The notes below the pieces were generated by a model that searched no databases, was not told where the DNA came from, and was given only the letters and a program-made list of their open reading frames with translations. A program made the position numbers and the translations under genes. From assembly GCA_950295325.1 (NCBI GenBank), contig OX485809.1:8000001-8064000 (forward strand): a DNA stretch of 64,000 nt, read 5' to 3'. The first letter of the stretch is position 1; each line of letters opens with the position of its first letter. Shown one piece after another: positions 35,375 to 46,267 of the stretch. This DNA comes from Polytrichum commune (lineage: Eukaryota; Streptophyta; Polytrichopsida; Polytrichales; Polytrichaceae).

Positions 35375-35927
35375 CTCCCACTTTGCGAGTAGTCAAAGGA
35401 TCTAAATCCATTGCCTTTGTTAATACTTGATGCCTATCCTCTCCAAGTGAGTTGGTTAGCACGCCTGCTATCATGTCTTCCGTCAGACAATACTTCAAAC
35501 ATATCTTTTGGTTTGCTAGTTTCTTTCTAATAAAGTGATGTTGTGCATCGTTATGTTTGGTGTGAGAATAATGTGTGGGATTCTTTGCAAGTGCTTTGCA
35601 TCCTTGATTGTCGCACGTGATGGATGTCAGTCCTTCTTGCATGTATCCCACATCCGCCAAAAGTTGCCTAAGTCAAACCGTTTCCTTCGTACAATGACTA
35701 GTGGCCATGTACTTCACCTCTGTCATAGACAATGCAATGGTTGGTTTTCTTGCATTTTCATGAAATAACTCCAACACCAACAATAAACATGTACCGCGTG
35801 GTGGATCATCGGTCGTTTGCATCTCTTGTCCAATCCGCAACGTAAATTCTTTCGATGCAATATCCTTGCCATCGAGGCATAATTTGATGTCCAAAGTGCC
35901 CTTCAAATACCTCATGATACATTTCAC
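35370..35927 (-). pseudogene. copia RNase H region remnant
   Basis: Frames at 35927-35673 (KCIMRYLKGTLDIKL, the usual block before RNase H; later TEVKYMATSHCTKE) and 35660-35370 (CDNQGCKALAKNPTHYSHTKH-type, then NQKICLKYCLTEDMIAGVLT) follow the copia RNase H order. They are separated by a frame change. Confidence 0.85.
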
Positions 35928-36183
35928 AACCCTCTAATGTGGTAGGCCGACCTTTGACATGAATTGGCTCACAATACTCACCACAAATACAAGATCGGCC
36001 TTCTTATCCACCATTGTATAAACGAGAGATCCTATCCCGACCTTGTACCTTCCATATTCCTTTGTACATTCTCAAATTTTCTCATCCAAAAGTTTAACAA
36101 TTATAAATTCATATGGAATAGAGATTCAACATGTTGGCATTCTTCTATATTGAAATACTTGAGGATCTTCTCGATATAGCTCA

Positions 36184-36842
36184 TTTGGTTCAAACTTCCT
36201 TGTTCTTCTCAAATTCCACACCTAAGCAATAATGTAACTCTTTGAGATATCAAATTCCATTTCAAGCTGAAATTTGAACCACATCAATTGGATTCTTTTG
36301 TTTGTCAGTATGATCAATTTGTCTATGTAAAGGATTTCCACCTATAAATACTCACCCATTTTATTGATGTTCAACGAAATAATCTACTTGGCTCTCACGA
36401 CAACCCTCATCAATGAAGAATGAGTCTATACAGCGGTACCACACCCTCGGCGATTGCTTGAACTTGTACAAAATTTTCTTGATTTTGCACACAATGAGTT
36501 TTTTCCCATCTTATACGGAATCATGCAGTCAATTCATGTAGATATCCACCTCTAAAAGTCCATCAAAAAACGATATATTTACATCCATTCAATGGATCTC
36601 CTAGTTTATGGTGTTCATATTGCGAGAATGCATCTAATGGTGATGAACTTGACTCTGCAGGCAAAAAAATTATTGAAATCCACTATGGCCACTTGAGAAT
36701 ATCCCTCTGCTATTAATTGTACATTATGCCTAATAATTTCACCCAATGCATGCCTCTTGGTGCGGAACACCCATTTGCACCCTACACTTTTATGATTATT
36801 TAGAAGGTTAATCAATATTCTTATTATATTATAGCCTCCCAT
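36184..36842 (-). pseudogene. copia reverse transcriptase remnant with a damaged catalytic motif
   Basis: The frame from 36842 reads VGCKWVFRTKRHALGEIIRH and RNVQLIAEGYSQVAIVDF-like phrases, the standard start of copia reverse transcriptase. Further on, the catalytic Tyr-x-Asp-Asp position reads YIDKL (about 36315-36329), so the second Asp is lost. LHYCLGVEFEKNK-type sequence follows. Several stops are present. Confidence 0.85.
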
Positions 36843-36899
36843 TTGCTTGTATCTTAGGATTTCAATAAATCACACAAATTCAAAGAATTATCCCAAAAT

Positions 36900-38304
36900 G
36901 CCACATTGACCCGTTCTCCTCCAGTTGGGGTAGAATGTGTTTCTTCCATCACTTCCCAAACATTTACCATTCCCTCTTAGGAAATTATCTTCCATCGTTG
37001 TAAAATCTCTTGATGTGGATGTCTTTGTCCGTAATTATTTCGATTGCTTCTTCATTTACAACCAAATAATCTTTCACTTGCTTCATGCGCTCTTCACCGT
37101 CATCACATGAACATGATTTGGAAGATTTGTCACAACGACCACCGTATGGCCTTCATTTTTTTCTCTTGAACATATATCCAAATCGTTTCCAACGCTCGTG
37201 TTATCCTCCATGAATACCACGTTTTTTTATTTTTTTATGTATATTTTAGTTTGCAAAAAAATTAGCCAATAAGCCTCAATTCCTTTATAATAAACAAAAA
37301 ACATTTGATTTTTTTACATCGAGCTTTTATTTTTATTTTATTTATTTTATCATTTGACACATTGCGTAAACATCACACATTTGAATACATGCATGTGTGC
37401 AATATAAGGCCCCCTCTTGCTGTACGCTTTCTTGGACGTAATAAAATACTATGCCCTTATTAGATATCGGTTTCGTATGTAAACCTCATTGACTACCGCT
37501 TGTGTCCAAAACGATTTGTGAAGGTTTTGAGCATGAAATATGCTCCTTGTCATTTCCACGATGATATGATTTTCATGTTCTTCCACTCCATTTTGTTGAG
37601 GCCTATACATGATTAATGCTTGTTTTTCAATGCCATGATCCTTAAAAAATCGCTCAAATATGTTGGAAATGACTCCCCGAAGTTATCAAGCCAAACCGCC
37701 TTGAATTTTGTACTTTGATTGCGTTTTTACAAGTGCTTTGAACTCCTTGAACCTCTCAAAACACTTTATTCTTTGGACTTCAACGCATACACCACACCTT
37801 CCTCAAGAAATCATCATTAAAAATATCTTGCATCGCTCATGGATGTGGTCCTCATTGAGCCACACACAATGAAATGCATAATTTCCAAATGATTGGTCAC
37901 TTGCCTCCCCCCTCATTCGGAAACACGGCCCCATATTGTTTGCCTTCAATATAATCTTCGCAAAACACCGAAGATATGACATAAGAAAATTTGCCAAGGT
38001 TCAGGCCACTTACAGTGTTTTGGATCATATGAACACCCTTCACGTTTAAATAGTTGAAGCGGTGGTACCAAAGCTCCAACAAACCATCTCCCGTTGGAGA
38101 TTACATCATATTGGCCGCATTTGCTCTATGCATTTTTATGAAATTCATTTCATACAATTTGTTTGTGTGTGGCGCAATCGCAATGGCTATATCATCGTAA
38201 GATTTTATAATGCATTCGTCTATATAAAATTTAACATTCAAATCATTGGACACAAATTTGCTTACCAAAAGCAAATTGACATGCAATTTGGGCACATGGA
38301 GCAT
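36900..38304 (-). pseudogene. copia protease/pre-integrase and integrase remnant
   Basis: The frame at 38304-38101 begins LHVPKLHVNLLLVSKFVSND, the standard block between protease and integrase. The frame at 38082-37897 reads ELWYHRFNYLNVKGV, the pre-integrase LWHxRxGHxN region with its histidine pattern altered. Integrase-core sequence continues to about 36900 in broken frames, including a DTSKWEA-like linker before reverse transcriptase. Confidence 0.75.
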
Positions 38305-38588
38305 ATCTTTGATACAAATTTGGTTGGTTTACTTCTTACGATTTTTTCCATAACGATAAATTCCATTCCAATGACTTAGATAACACTATCATCATCCAAA
38401 TAAATATTGTGTAGTGCGATCACCTTATACGTATCGATTACGGCCCTATGCGAAATCATGTGTTTGATGGCTTTCAAATTCATGATCCACTTATATATGT
38501 TCATGGAATATACTCTATTATGAATTACAAATGCGTCATCGTCATCGTTCTTTGTATTCTTTGTATTTTTGCGCTTCTTGTTCTTTGT

Positions 38589-39342
38589 TTAATAACAAAA
38601 ATGCGCAATGTGATTGGGTCGTGCAATAGAAGCACAATTTTGTGTCTTGGCGTAGAAATTATTTGCTCTATTATTTTGTAGCAATACCATGACGGCATCT
38701 TTATCTTGGGGCTCCTTCTTTTTATGTTTGGACATCTTGTGCATGAAATGCGCCGTTACGTAGTCCATTGTTTGTTTCTTTATCAACATTGTTTTTAAAG
38801 TGGTGAACAAGTATTCATATGGCACCGACAAATTCTCAAGCAAAGTTATGACGATAATCATTGTATCTCATGGGTACTTCAAAATATTTGAGTTGAGCTA
38901 CAAGCATCTTGACCTTGTTGACATGGTCCAATAAGTCATCGCCTTCTTACATTTTGCTTGGAGAAAACTTGTAGATAATGAAGAGGATATCACACAATAT
39001 ATTTGTTTCATATATTTTGCAAAGGATCTTCCACGGCTCCGCGGGTCCTTTGTAACTCTTGATGTGCCTAAATTATATTTATGATAAGTTGAGGCCGATG
39101 ATGGATATTATCTTCTTCTCACGCTTTTGGTACCCCTTTAATACTTTGAAATTTGAATTAGAAGGTGAAATTTCCTCGGAATTGTCCACAATGTCCCAAA
39201 AATCCATGAATACCAACAACATTTTGATTTTGAACTTCCAAAAGTTGAAGTTCTCTCCATTGAACTTGTCAATAACTCTAGCGACCTCGCCTCTGAATGA
39301 TGTCATGATACGCTTGGATATACTCTCTAAACACTCAAACAA
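38589..39342 (-). pseudogene. copia gag remnant
   Basis: The frame at 39342-39079 contains KFNGENFNFWKFKIKMLL and DIVDNSEE, the N-terminal gag signature of plant copia elements. The frame at 38861-38589 carries LPYEYLFTTLK-like sequence, a lysine-rich KHKKKEPQDK stretch and a decayed zinc knuckle ending RPNHIAHFC. Frames are interrupted between 39079 and 38861. Confidence 0.85.
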
Positions 39343-39439
39343 GCTTGTTTTGTTCTACAATCAATCCAATCCAAACTATATGATAACCTCTTACACTCAA
39401 AATATGTGTTTACACCTCAATGTGGTTGAAACATCATAA

Positions 39440-40065
39440 GCTCTCAAATGGTCCTCTTGGTCTCTAAAATGTTAGATCTTCTACACGTCAAGAGATGTTT
39501 TAAAACACTCAAATATATCAAGTTAGATCTTCTACATCTCAAGAGAAGTCTTAAGACACTCAAATCATTCAAAAAATATTCACATTAAAAATGCCTTAGA
39601 CTATCAAATACCTTAAGTTAGATTTTCTACACCTAAAGGGAAGTTTTAAGACACTCAAATCATTTAAATAAGATCTCCTTCACCTTAAATGTGTTTTACA
39701 TTTTTCAATGCCTTGAAACAAATTTTCTATGCCTCAAGATAGTCAAATAACATTCATTTCAACTCAAAACACCTTAAATTATCTCAAACAAACTTTATAA
39801 TAACCAACTTTCACAAATAACCTTAAAGCACTTAAAACACTGAAGTCATATGCTTTTGAAGTCTAAATACCTCCAAACCCTTCAAATAAACTTCTCAACA
39901 TTCAAGCATCTCGAGTCATATGCTATTGGAGTCTAACAACTTTCAAAGCTCTCAAAATAAGCCCTTGAACACTCAAAACACTCAAGTCAAATGTTTTTGA
40001 AGTCTAAATACCTCCAAACCTCTCAAATAAGCCTTTCAACACTTAGGACATTCAAGTTCCATGCA
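39440..40065. repeat. Tandem minisatellite in the copia leader
   Basis: Two sets. At about 39468-39720 are three copies of a unit with TTAGAT-TTCTACA, CAAGAGAAG-type and TTTTAAGACACTCAAAT blocks. At about 39838-40065 are three or more copies of a ~78-base unit with ACTCAAGTCATATG, TTTTGAAGTCTAAATACC, TCCAAACC and TCAAATAAG blocks. They lie between the 5' LTR and gag. Confidence 0.8.
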
Positions 40066-40244
40066 ATTGCATCAAACATACAATCAAACAAAAACAAAAG
40101 ACCAAAATTACTCACAACAACCAAATGTGCCCTTGGATACCTCAACGCTTTGAAACTCCAAAATGCGAACCCCTCAAGATCCACTCCACAACCTCAAAGC
40201 AATCAAATATCTAGGTACTTCACTTGCATAGTGGGCCCATAACA

Positions 40245-40508
40245 TGTTGGAAGTCAATAAAACTAAAGCCCAGATTGCACATGCATATTATACACATATA
40301 CATAGACATGAACAATGCTTAGAATGAGATGGTCTCATGCTCTCCTTGCTTTGTTTTTCTTCTTTTCTTTGGTTCATAAAAACAATATGCGAAAACTCTT
40401 ATATCTCTTCATACTAGCGTTGTGACCTTATTCTAACCTTATTATTTCTCATGCCTCTTTCATTACATTTTTATTGATTACGAGAAATCCAATGCTCTAC
40501 CTTCTATA
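40245..40508 (-). repeat. 5' LTR of the copia element
   Basis: The partner of 35105-35374; plus-strand limits TGTTGGAAGTC on the left and CTACCTTCTATA on the right. The expected terminal CA at the right is changed to TA, which fits decay. Confidence 0.8.
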
Positions 40509-41887
40509 ATTTGAAGACTATTGAATCATGTATGAGAAAATTAGGAAGTATGTAGAGACTAGAGTTGACATGATGACCATGAGTAAGGTACTATGTGGTC
40601 CTTATGTGGTCACTTTTCTCAATGGCACATGTATATTTGAGTGGTATATGGCAAGGCATGTAGTCAAGAACATGTAAAGAACAACTGCCAAAAAGACACG
40701 TGTTACAATGAGATTGGATTTTTTGCTAAAAACATAGACGCCGTTCAAAGTTCAACAGTGAACATAAATGGGAGAGCCCGATGATGTGATCACTTGCAAC
40801 ACAAATAGAGAATCTTCACTTTGACCTCTTGTAACTTTTGGATGATCTCAATCCAATCCTAAAAGTTGAAATGACAGTCTTTGCGATTTGCAGTTGCTAA
40901 ACAAATGAAAATCCCCTGGCATCATGGATGTTATTGCACCTACATGGAAGAAAGACTCTCACGAGTTCTCCTAGCTCTTTTGCTCTTGGACATGCAATTG
41001 GTTATGCATTCATAACTGATCGTTTGTTTAAGAGCAAAATGGTTATCGAAACTTGTCATAACCTTTCAACCATGGAGGCTTAATATCATTTATAATGTCT
41101 AGATTCTATCCATGAGCTGATCGGTTATGGCAGATGATCAAGCTTCCACTTTTGCGACTCGTCATCCACCCTCCTCTTGTTGGCTATGTAGTCGATGGTT
41201 ATCTAGTATCGAATATGAGCATACCTCTCATCCATCAAGCATAATAACTTGACCCCTTATAAATTTGTTGCCAATTCATCTCAAATGACCTCCAAAAAGG
41301 CAATTCGGGGCCTCTCATCCCTCCCTCCAACCTAGACTCCCATTGCGCACCCGTCTAATGCCCCCTTCCCACCTGACTTTAGCCAAGACTAAAAGTATTT
41401 CCTAAAAACCGGGTAAAGCTCCCTCGGTTATAGCGGAGGCATCTGACTATCCCAATGCACCTACAAGAACTTGCTCCGGAGATTTCCAAGTATGTTTTAG
41501 TTAAGTAGCTTTCACACATGTTCATGGTTTTATCTACCAAGCAATGAATGTTGGGTAGTTTTTGTCCAATCCCCAAATGCCTTACTACTCATCTATCTTA
41601 CCATCGGTTTTTGTTAATGAAGCTCCTCGTGCTCTCATAGTTCAGACTAAAAACAACCAATCACAAGGGTGGGAGGCGACACTTTTGAAGTTCCTAAATT
41701 CTTGCCTCATGTTTAGATATTGATGGGAGAGTTGGTGCTTGAGACTTAAAACCTCCACTTTTAAGCCATGCCACATCATTTGCCAACTAGGCTCGGCACT
41801 AGATAATGTCGATGGTGTGTAGGCCGGGCTGTTAGAACCAACTTTTAGTCTTAGCTAAAGTCAGGTGGGAAGGGGGCATAATCTAAC
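40509..41887. other. Intergenic DNA, no gene recognised
   Basis: Between the copia element and the second Harbinger-like element. No domain-bearing frame, RNA gene or repeat ends. CTTAGCTAAAGTCAGGTGGG near 41850 faces CCCACCTGACTTTAGCCAAG near 41370 as an inverted pair about 480 bases apart, perhaps the ends of another non-autonomous element (about 41367-41871). Confidence 0.4.
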
Positions 41888-41890
41888 TTA

Positions 41891-42979
41891 GGGCCAAGTT
41901 CCATGTGCCGGTCCCGGTCCGTTTTTTAAATGGGTGAGAAATGGGTGACATAATCCAAGAAATGGGTGATGTCACCCATTTTATGGAGGTGTACTTCTAT
42001 GCGGGGTGCCGGTTTATTTCGATTTCCTACTTTCTAACTAAATTTGGGGAGTGATAAAACATGACACTTTATGAAGGTCACCGGCAATGGAGGTCATCAT
42101 CATTTAACTTTTCATATTTGATTTGCACATCAATTTCCATACATTCATTGAATGAATTCCAAATTATGTCTTGCTGACATGAGTAGGTTGGTACAACTGT
42201 CATCTATGGAAATATGTAGATAAATAAATAAATAAATATCATTTTTTAGTTGAAATTGTCATTGTACATTGTTTATAAGTGATTTTTGACATCATTTTTT
42301 TTATTAAACCCGACACGTAACATGGGCATTGGGCCATCATTAGTACATATAGACTAGAATTAAGATAACGGTAGTCTAGAATGAATTTAAAGTAAAAGCT
42401 CATAGTTCATTATATTTGCGTTAATAGATTTGCAAAAATAACATGCGTTTACATGGTTAAGGGTTTGCCTTATTATAGAGGAGAGATTCCTCATGTGATT
42501 GTCAATATGTGGTTTAGCTTATTAACGCAATCCATGAACATTCTAATTACTTTGGCCAAGATTGGATAAAAGGCTATAGCATGACAACCTAATTTAGACT
42601 CTTAATTAATCTAAGAATGTCAACAATTTTGATTAATGTTGACTACACTGTAAATGTCAAGTTTCACTAATTTAAAAAAATTAAATGCAAGAGTATGGAC
42701 TATACCCAAGTGCCCCCGATCCTGGTAAGTAAATGGCCTTCTCACTGCCAGATTATTGTTTGGGTAATTAGGGTGAGGCGAGTGGTTGCCAACATTGCAT
42801 GTATTGATACATAGAGATTTTGTAAGTTTATACCCCTGATTGATAATTTAATTATCGATGTAACCACTACATAAAGTGAAATAATCATGTGTTTGTTTTA
42901 ATAAAACTTAATTGTGACACCTAAATGATACCAAAATAGTCTTTTAAATATTTCATGAGTGTTTCCTTTGGTTTGTTTG

Positions 42980-43030
<51 letters not shown>

Positions 43031-43350
43031 AGATCTGGATTCTAAAAACATCATAAAATACACGTTCTTTAGGAGTACTCCTCAAAAGAAAGGACTTGAA
43101 GAACAAGTGGCCTTTAGTATCCAAGGGTGTACCCTAGGTGATTGTCCGATCTGGTCACCGGAGCTTTTTAACCACGACATGTCCTTCTTGTGACCGTTAG
43201 GACTGCCGGTCCTTTGGCACCCGTTCTTGCATAACACAAAATGTGGGACTCCCAACCATGGGGGATACCGGTCCTTAGGTAAAAAGGATGGGCACATGGC
43301 ACCACCCTCTTTTGACCAGCCCACCGGGACCGGCACATGGAACTTGGCCC
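41891..43350. mobile_element. PIF/Harbinger-like MITE, GGGCCAAGTTCC family, copy 2, with a nested insertion
   Basis: The ends GGGCCAAGTTCCATGTGCCG and CGGCACATGGAACTTGGCCC are as in copy 1. The left flank is TTA (41888-41890) and the right flank TAA, one base different. The body is copy 1 in reverse, split near 42086. On one side is AAGGTCACC and on the other GGATTCTAAAAACATC from about 43035; these two pieces are contiguous in copy 1 at about 16219-16245. The 950-base insert holds a (TA)22 run (42983-43026) and no recognisable gene. Confidence 0.8.
42983..43026. repeat. (TA)22 microsatellite
   Basis: Uninterrupted TA dinucleotides near the right edge of the DNA inserted into the Harbinger-like copy. 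Confidence 0.97.
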
Positions 43351-43761
43351 TAACTATGTATTCTCTTAAACTACCATTAAAACGGAAGTTGCCATGCAAC
43401 TTTGTAACATCTTGTCTGCATCAGCCACTGGAGGAATTGATGAGTAGCTGTTGTGCGTGATATTTTGCAGAGTTTCCCACAGAGATCGATATGACCGCCA
43501 CAGAAGTGATCACGTCGAGGCTATCCTCGCATCTACTTGCAACGTGAGGGCAAGCTGCTCCTTCTAAATATTTTGAACGAGTCCCTCGATTTCGTACCTC
43601 CGAGGTGCAAACTATGCGGCAGACAACGTCGAATTTTCGACCCTGCAAACAGTTCGGCTACACGGTAGGAGGCCGACTGAATTTTTAGACCTTGTCCTGA
43701 TCCCTGGATTTAAGGAAAAAGATTAACACTTGACCATTTGTGTTCATCCATCCTCAATATG

Positions 43762-43773
43762 TATATATAAAAA
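43762..43773 (+). promoter_or_regulatory. TATA box of the small gene at 44010
   Basis: TATATATAAAAAGG is the strongest TATA match in front of any gene here and lies about 240 bases before the chosen ATG. Transcription would then start near 43795-43805, giving a 5' leader of about 210 bases. Confidence 0.65.
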
Positions 43774-44009
43774 GGGGGCCGAGGACTTCTAAGATTATCT
43801 CATCTCTGCTCACAAATTTGTCCATGATAAGCAGGTTATGTCTAGCTCCTTGGTGCATCTTTCACAGGTTTGTTGATTCAAAATGCACGTTGATTTGACC
43901 GTCGACACCAGCTGCCTGAATTAATATCGCTGTCCAGAGCTGCTTCCACTGTTTCGTTAATTGTGCCGGCGCCAGGTTGTTCGAATCAGGGGATACAGAC
44001 GATCGATCG

Positions 44010-44384
44010 ATGGCCGGCGTTACGAGAACCGCGATTGTGAACGAGACGGCGCAGGATTTGAAGTTGAAAGTAGGGAACCAGCGCCACTTTGCCGATCTAG
44101 CCACCGTCCGCAAGGGTGGGAAGTACACGATGGACATGGATGTGAACGGAACCTACCGGGAGTTTCAGCTCACCACGGCCGGCACTACAAGCACTGCACC
44201 TGCAACAGGTGCTAGGAATTCTATGAAGCTCGTTTTGAGTTCGGATGAATGCTGTGACTACAGTTGCATCACCGTCAAGGAAGTGGATGGCAAGTTTGAT
44301 GTGCACAAGGAGCCTCGCGGGAGGTCATCATCTTCCTCCTCGTCTACCAAATCCAAGAAGTCGATCTGGACACTATGGCGGTAG
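44010..44384 (+). CDS. Small uncharacterised plant protein (resembles the DUF7748 type), intronless
   Basis: 124 codons from ATG at 44010 to TAG at 44384. The reading frame is open 11 codons further 5' to an ATG at 43977, but MAGVTRTAIVNET fits the family-like N-terminus better. The first ~90 residues form a compact beta-rich pattern: IVNETAQDLKLKVGNQ, GGKYTMDMDVNGTYREF, LVLSSDECCDY and ITVKEVDGKFDVHKE. A low-complexity Ser stretch and a basic tail (SSSSSSSTKSKKS, ending IWTLWR) follow. I recall similar short plant proteins of unknown function with TIVNET near the start and SSDDC in the middle. No signal peptide or membrane segment is seen. The TATA box and GC-richer codons support a live gene. 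Confidence 0.8.
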   Translation: MAGVTRTAIVNETAQDLKLKVGNQRHFADLATVRKGGKYTMDMDVNGTYREFQLTTAGTTSTAPATGARNSMKLVLSSDECCDYSCITVKEVDGKFDVHKEPRGRSSSSSSSTKSKKSIWTLWR

Positions 44385-44608
44385 GCATAATAGGTATACA
44401 CATCTATACTGTGCTTTGCAGATTTGGTTTCGGAATTGTGCAGCATTAGAGACCCCGGATTAATCTAGTGAGATCAAGTTGAGATGAATCAAACATACCT
44501 GAACCAAATCTATCCTAGGGATAGGGTTTTGCTGGCATGAATTAATCTTACGCCTCACGCGATGATACAACAAGATTACATACACTTTTGTGTATGAACT
44601 TGAAGTGA

Positions 44609-44996
44609 TACACTACATACTGTGTTTAGTGTCACAGGGTATATTATGTCAGGGTGGGAACTTTTTCTAATGGCACTTCTTATGAATTACTTTACGAGCT
44701 TTGTCATGGATGATTGAAGTTTGAATGAAACCCATGCCAATTATTGAAACAAAGTTTGGTATATTTTGCAAATTGACATTTCTGTAACGAAATATTGTCA
44801 TGGATGAGGGATTGCATAGTAAGTGATAGTACTTGCAGCATGTAAATCTATAATGCCCAATTTTTTTCTTTTACAAGGAATGACAATTAAAGTTAGGTTT
44901 ACATTTGATGTTGATCACACTTCACGGGTGGTTTACAAGTAGTATTGACCATGACAAATAGAACTAGTGACACTAAATACAATATTTAGTGTAGTA
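44609..44996. mobile_element. TTTAGTGTA-family inverted-repeat element, copy 3
   Basis: The left end ATACACTACATACTGTGTTT, then AGTGTCAC, faces the right end GTGACACTAAATACAATA, then TTTAGTGTAGTAT. It begins about 225 bases beyond the stop codon of the small gene, so it may lie close to or within its 3' flank. Confidence 0.7.
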
Positions 44997-45145
44997 TTGC
45001 CTAAGTATCACCACACAATATTTCTCATATGTATTATGTATATGAATTCCAAGTGTCTGGTGTGTCATTCAAGCAGCAGAACTTATACTAAAAACTCATT
45101 AGGATCCCTCAACATATGACCTCGGATAGTAATCAAATTGTTGTA

Positions 45146-45810
45146 CAATAATCTCCCACTTAAGTACGCACCCGTTTAAGTATGCATCCCGGTTAACTGC
45201 GCAATTTTATTGACAAAAATTAGGGTTCATACTTTATTGTTTGAACATGTCATGCATAGTCATTTTCCGCATATGCATAAACTTTTTACACTTGACATTC
45301 AAAGTCAGTTTGTACATGTTTTGCTGAAACGTCTCAAACGATTGTTGCAATTCATCATACATATGCCCAACTTCTGTTTGAACATTGGAGCAAAGCAATT
45401 GGTCTTTGATGTTGAGGACAATGATGTGTAGAGCTTCAAAGCATTTGAAGTCGGTAGCACTTTCAAATTCACCAAATGTCTTTATAGGCTGGATTTTGTC
45501 ATCGATAGGTGGCTTTTCTTTAATTCACATTGTTTCTAGAGATTCATCAACATCCTCGTCATAACAACACAATATTCTTCATTGTTTGCATCATCGAACA
45601 ATGCATGCTTGCTCGGTGCTTGCTCAACTTTGCAATGATTTCACATTGTTGGGCTTCGATCAAGCGGGTTATCTCAAGTCTTATCCATTTCTTGACGCGA
45701 TTAATCAAATCAAAGGGTTTAGAAAATGATATGAATATAGTACGCACCTACCAACTAAGTGCGCACCAACGACTCCGGTACAAAGTGCGTACTTAAGTGG
45801 GAGATCGCTG
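45146..45810 (-). mobile_element. pogo-like deletion derivative with transposase C-terminal remnant
   Basis: Ends CAATAATCTCCCACTTAAGT and ACTTAAGTGGGAGATCGCTG are inverted copies apart from three positions, flanked by TA (45144-45145, 45811-45812). Inside, the minus strand reads RVKKWIRLEITRLIEAQQ and, after a frame change, KEKPPIDDKIQPIKTFGEF and then YDELQQSFETFQQNM. This looks like the tail of a protein. Assignment to pogo is inferred from the CA..TA ends and size; the protein family is not certain. Confidence 0.6.
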
Positions 45811-46267
45811 TAGATAAGAGATTAATGATGTATCATGGACTCATGGGTGGAGGACCAATCACAACTATACTTGAACATGATTTGTTCCATAGTGCCTATC
45901 TTTGATATGTGTTCTCCAATACAAACAACACCTTCATCTCAGACAATGAGACTATAAGGGGTTGATCACATTGACCAATTCAGACACCATCTATTGACAT
46001 CTCCAACGGTAATAATGTGAAAAGTGTTGGGCTAACATCTATTTCTGAACACAATCCTCAACAATTTCACGGTTGGAACTAGATGGAAAGTTTGGTGTGA
46101 TCGAGGCATGACTCTCCAACCTGAGTACAACTACTACATAACCTCATTTGACTGAAGAGGTTTGCTTATGTACGTCCTGTCGTGCCCATTGAGATTCATA
46201 ATCCTGCTTTGGGTTAACATATGAGCTCGCGGCTATGATCAAGGTGAAGCGTGCCTCATTCACGTAA

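Larger units (their letters stand above)
35105..40508 (-). mobile_element. Ty1-copia LTR retrotransposon, structurally complete but coding-dead
   Basis: Order on the minus strand: 5' LTR (40508-40245), a repeat-rich leader, gag (39342-38589), protease/pre-integrase and integrase region (38304-36900), reverse transcriptase (36842-36184), RNase H (35927-35370) and 3' LTR (35374-35105). Integrase before reverse transcriptase defines copia. The 3' LTR starts TGTAGAAGG directly after the purine tract CAAAGTGGGAG. The 5' LTR ends CCAACA and is followed by TGTTATGGGCCCAC, where a primer site is expected. That sequence is not the common initiator-Met TGGTATCAGAGC. Frames are broken many times, and the two LTRs differ at many positions and by small indels, so the insertion is old. 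No target duplication was certain. Confidence 0.9.

Noticed and set aside
35095-40520. Five-base target duplication around the copia element
   Set aside because: Flanks near 35100-35104 and 40509-40513 are AT-rich and do not give a convincing identical pair.
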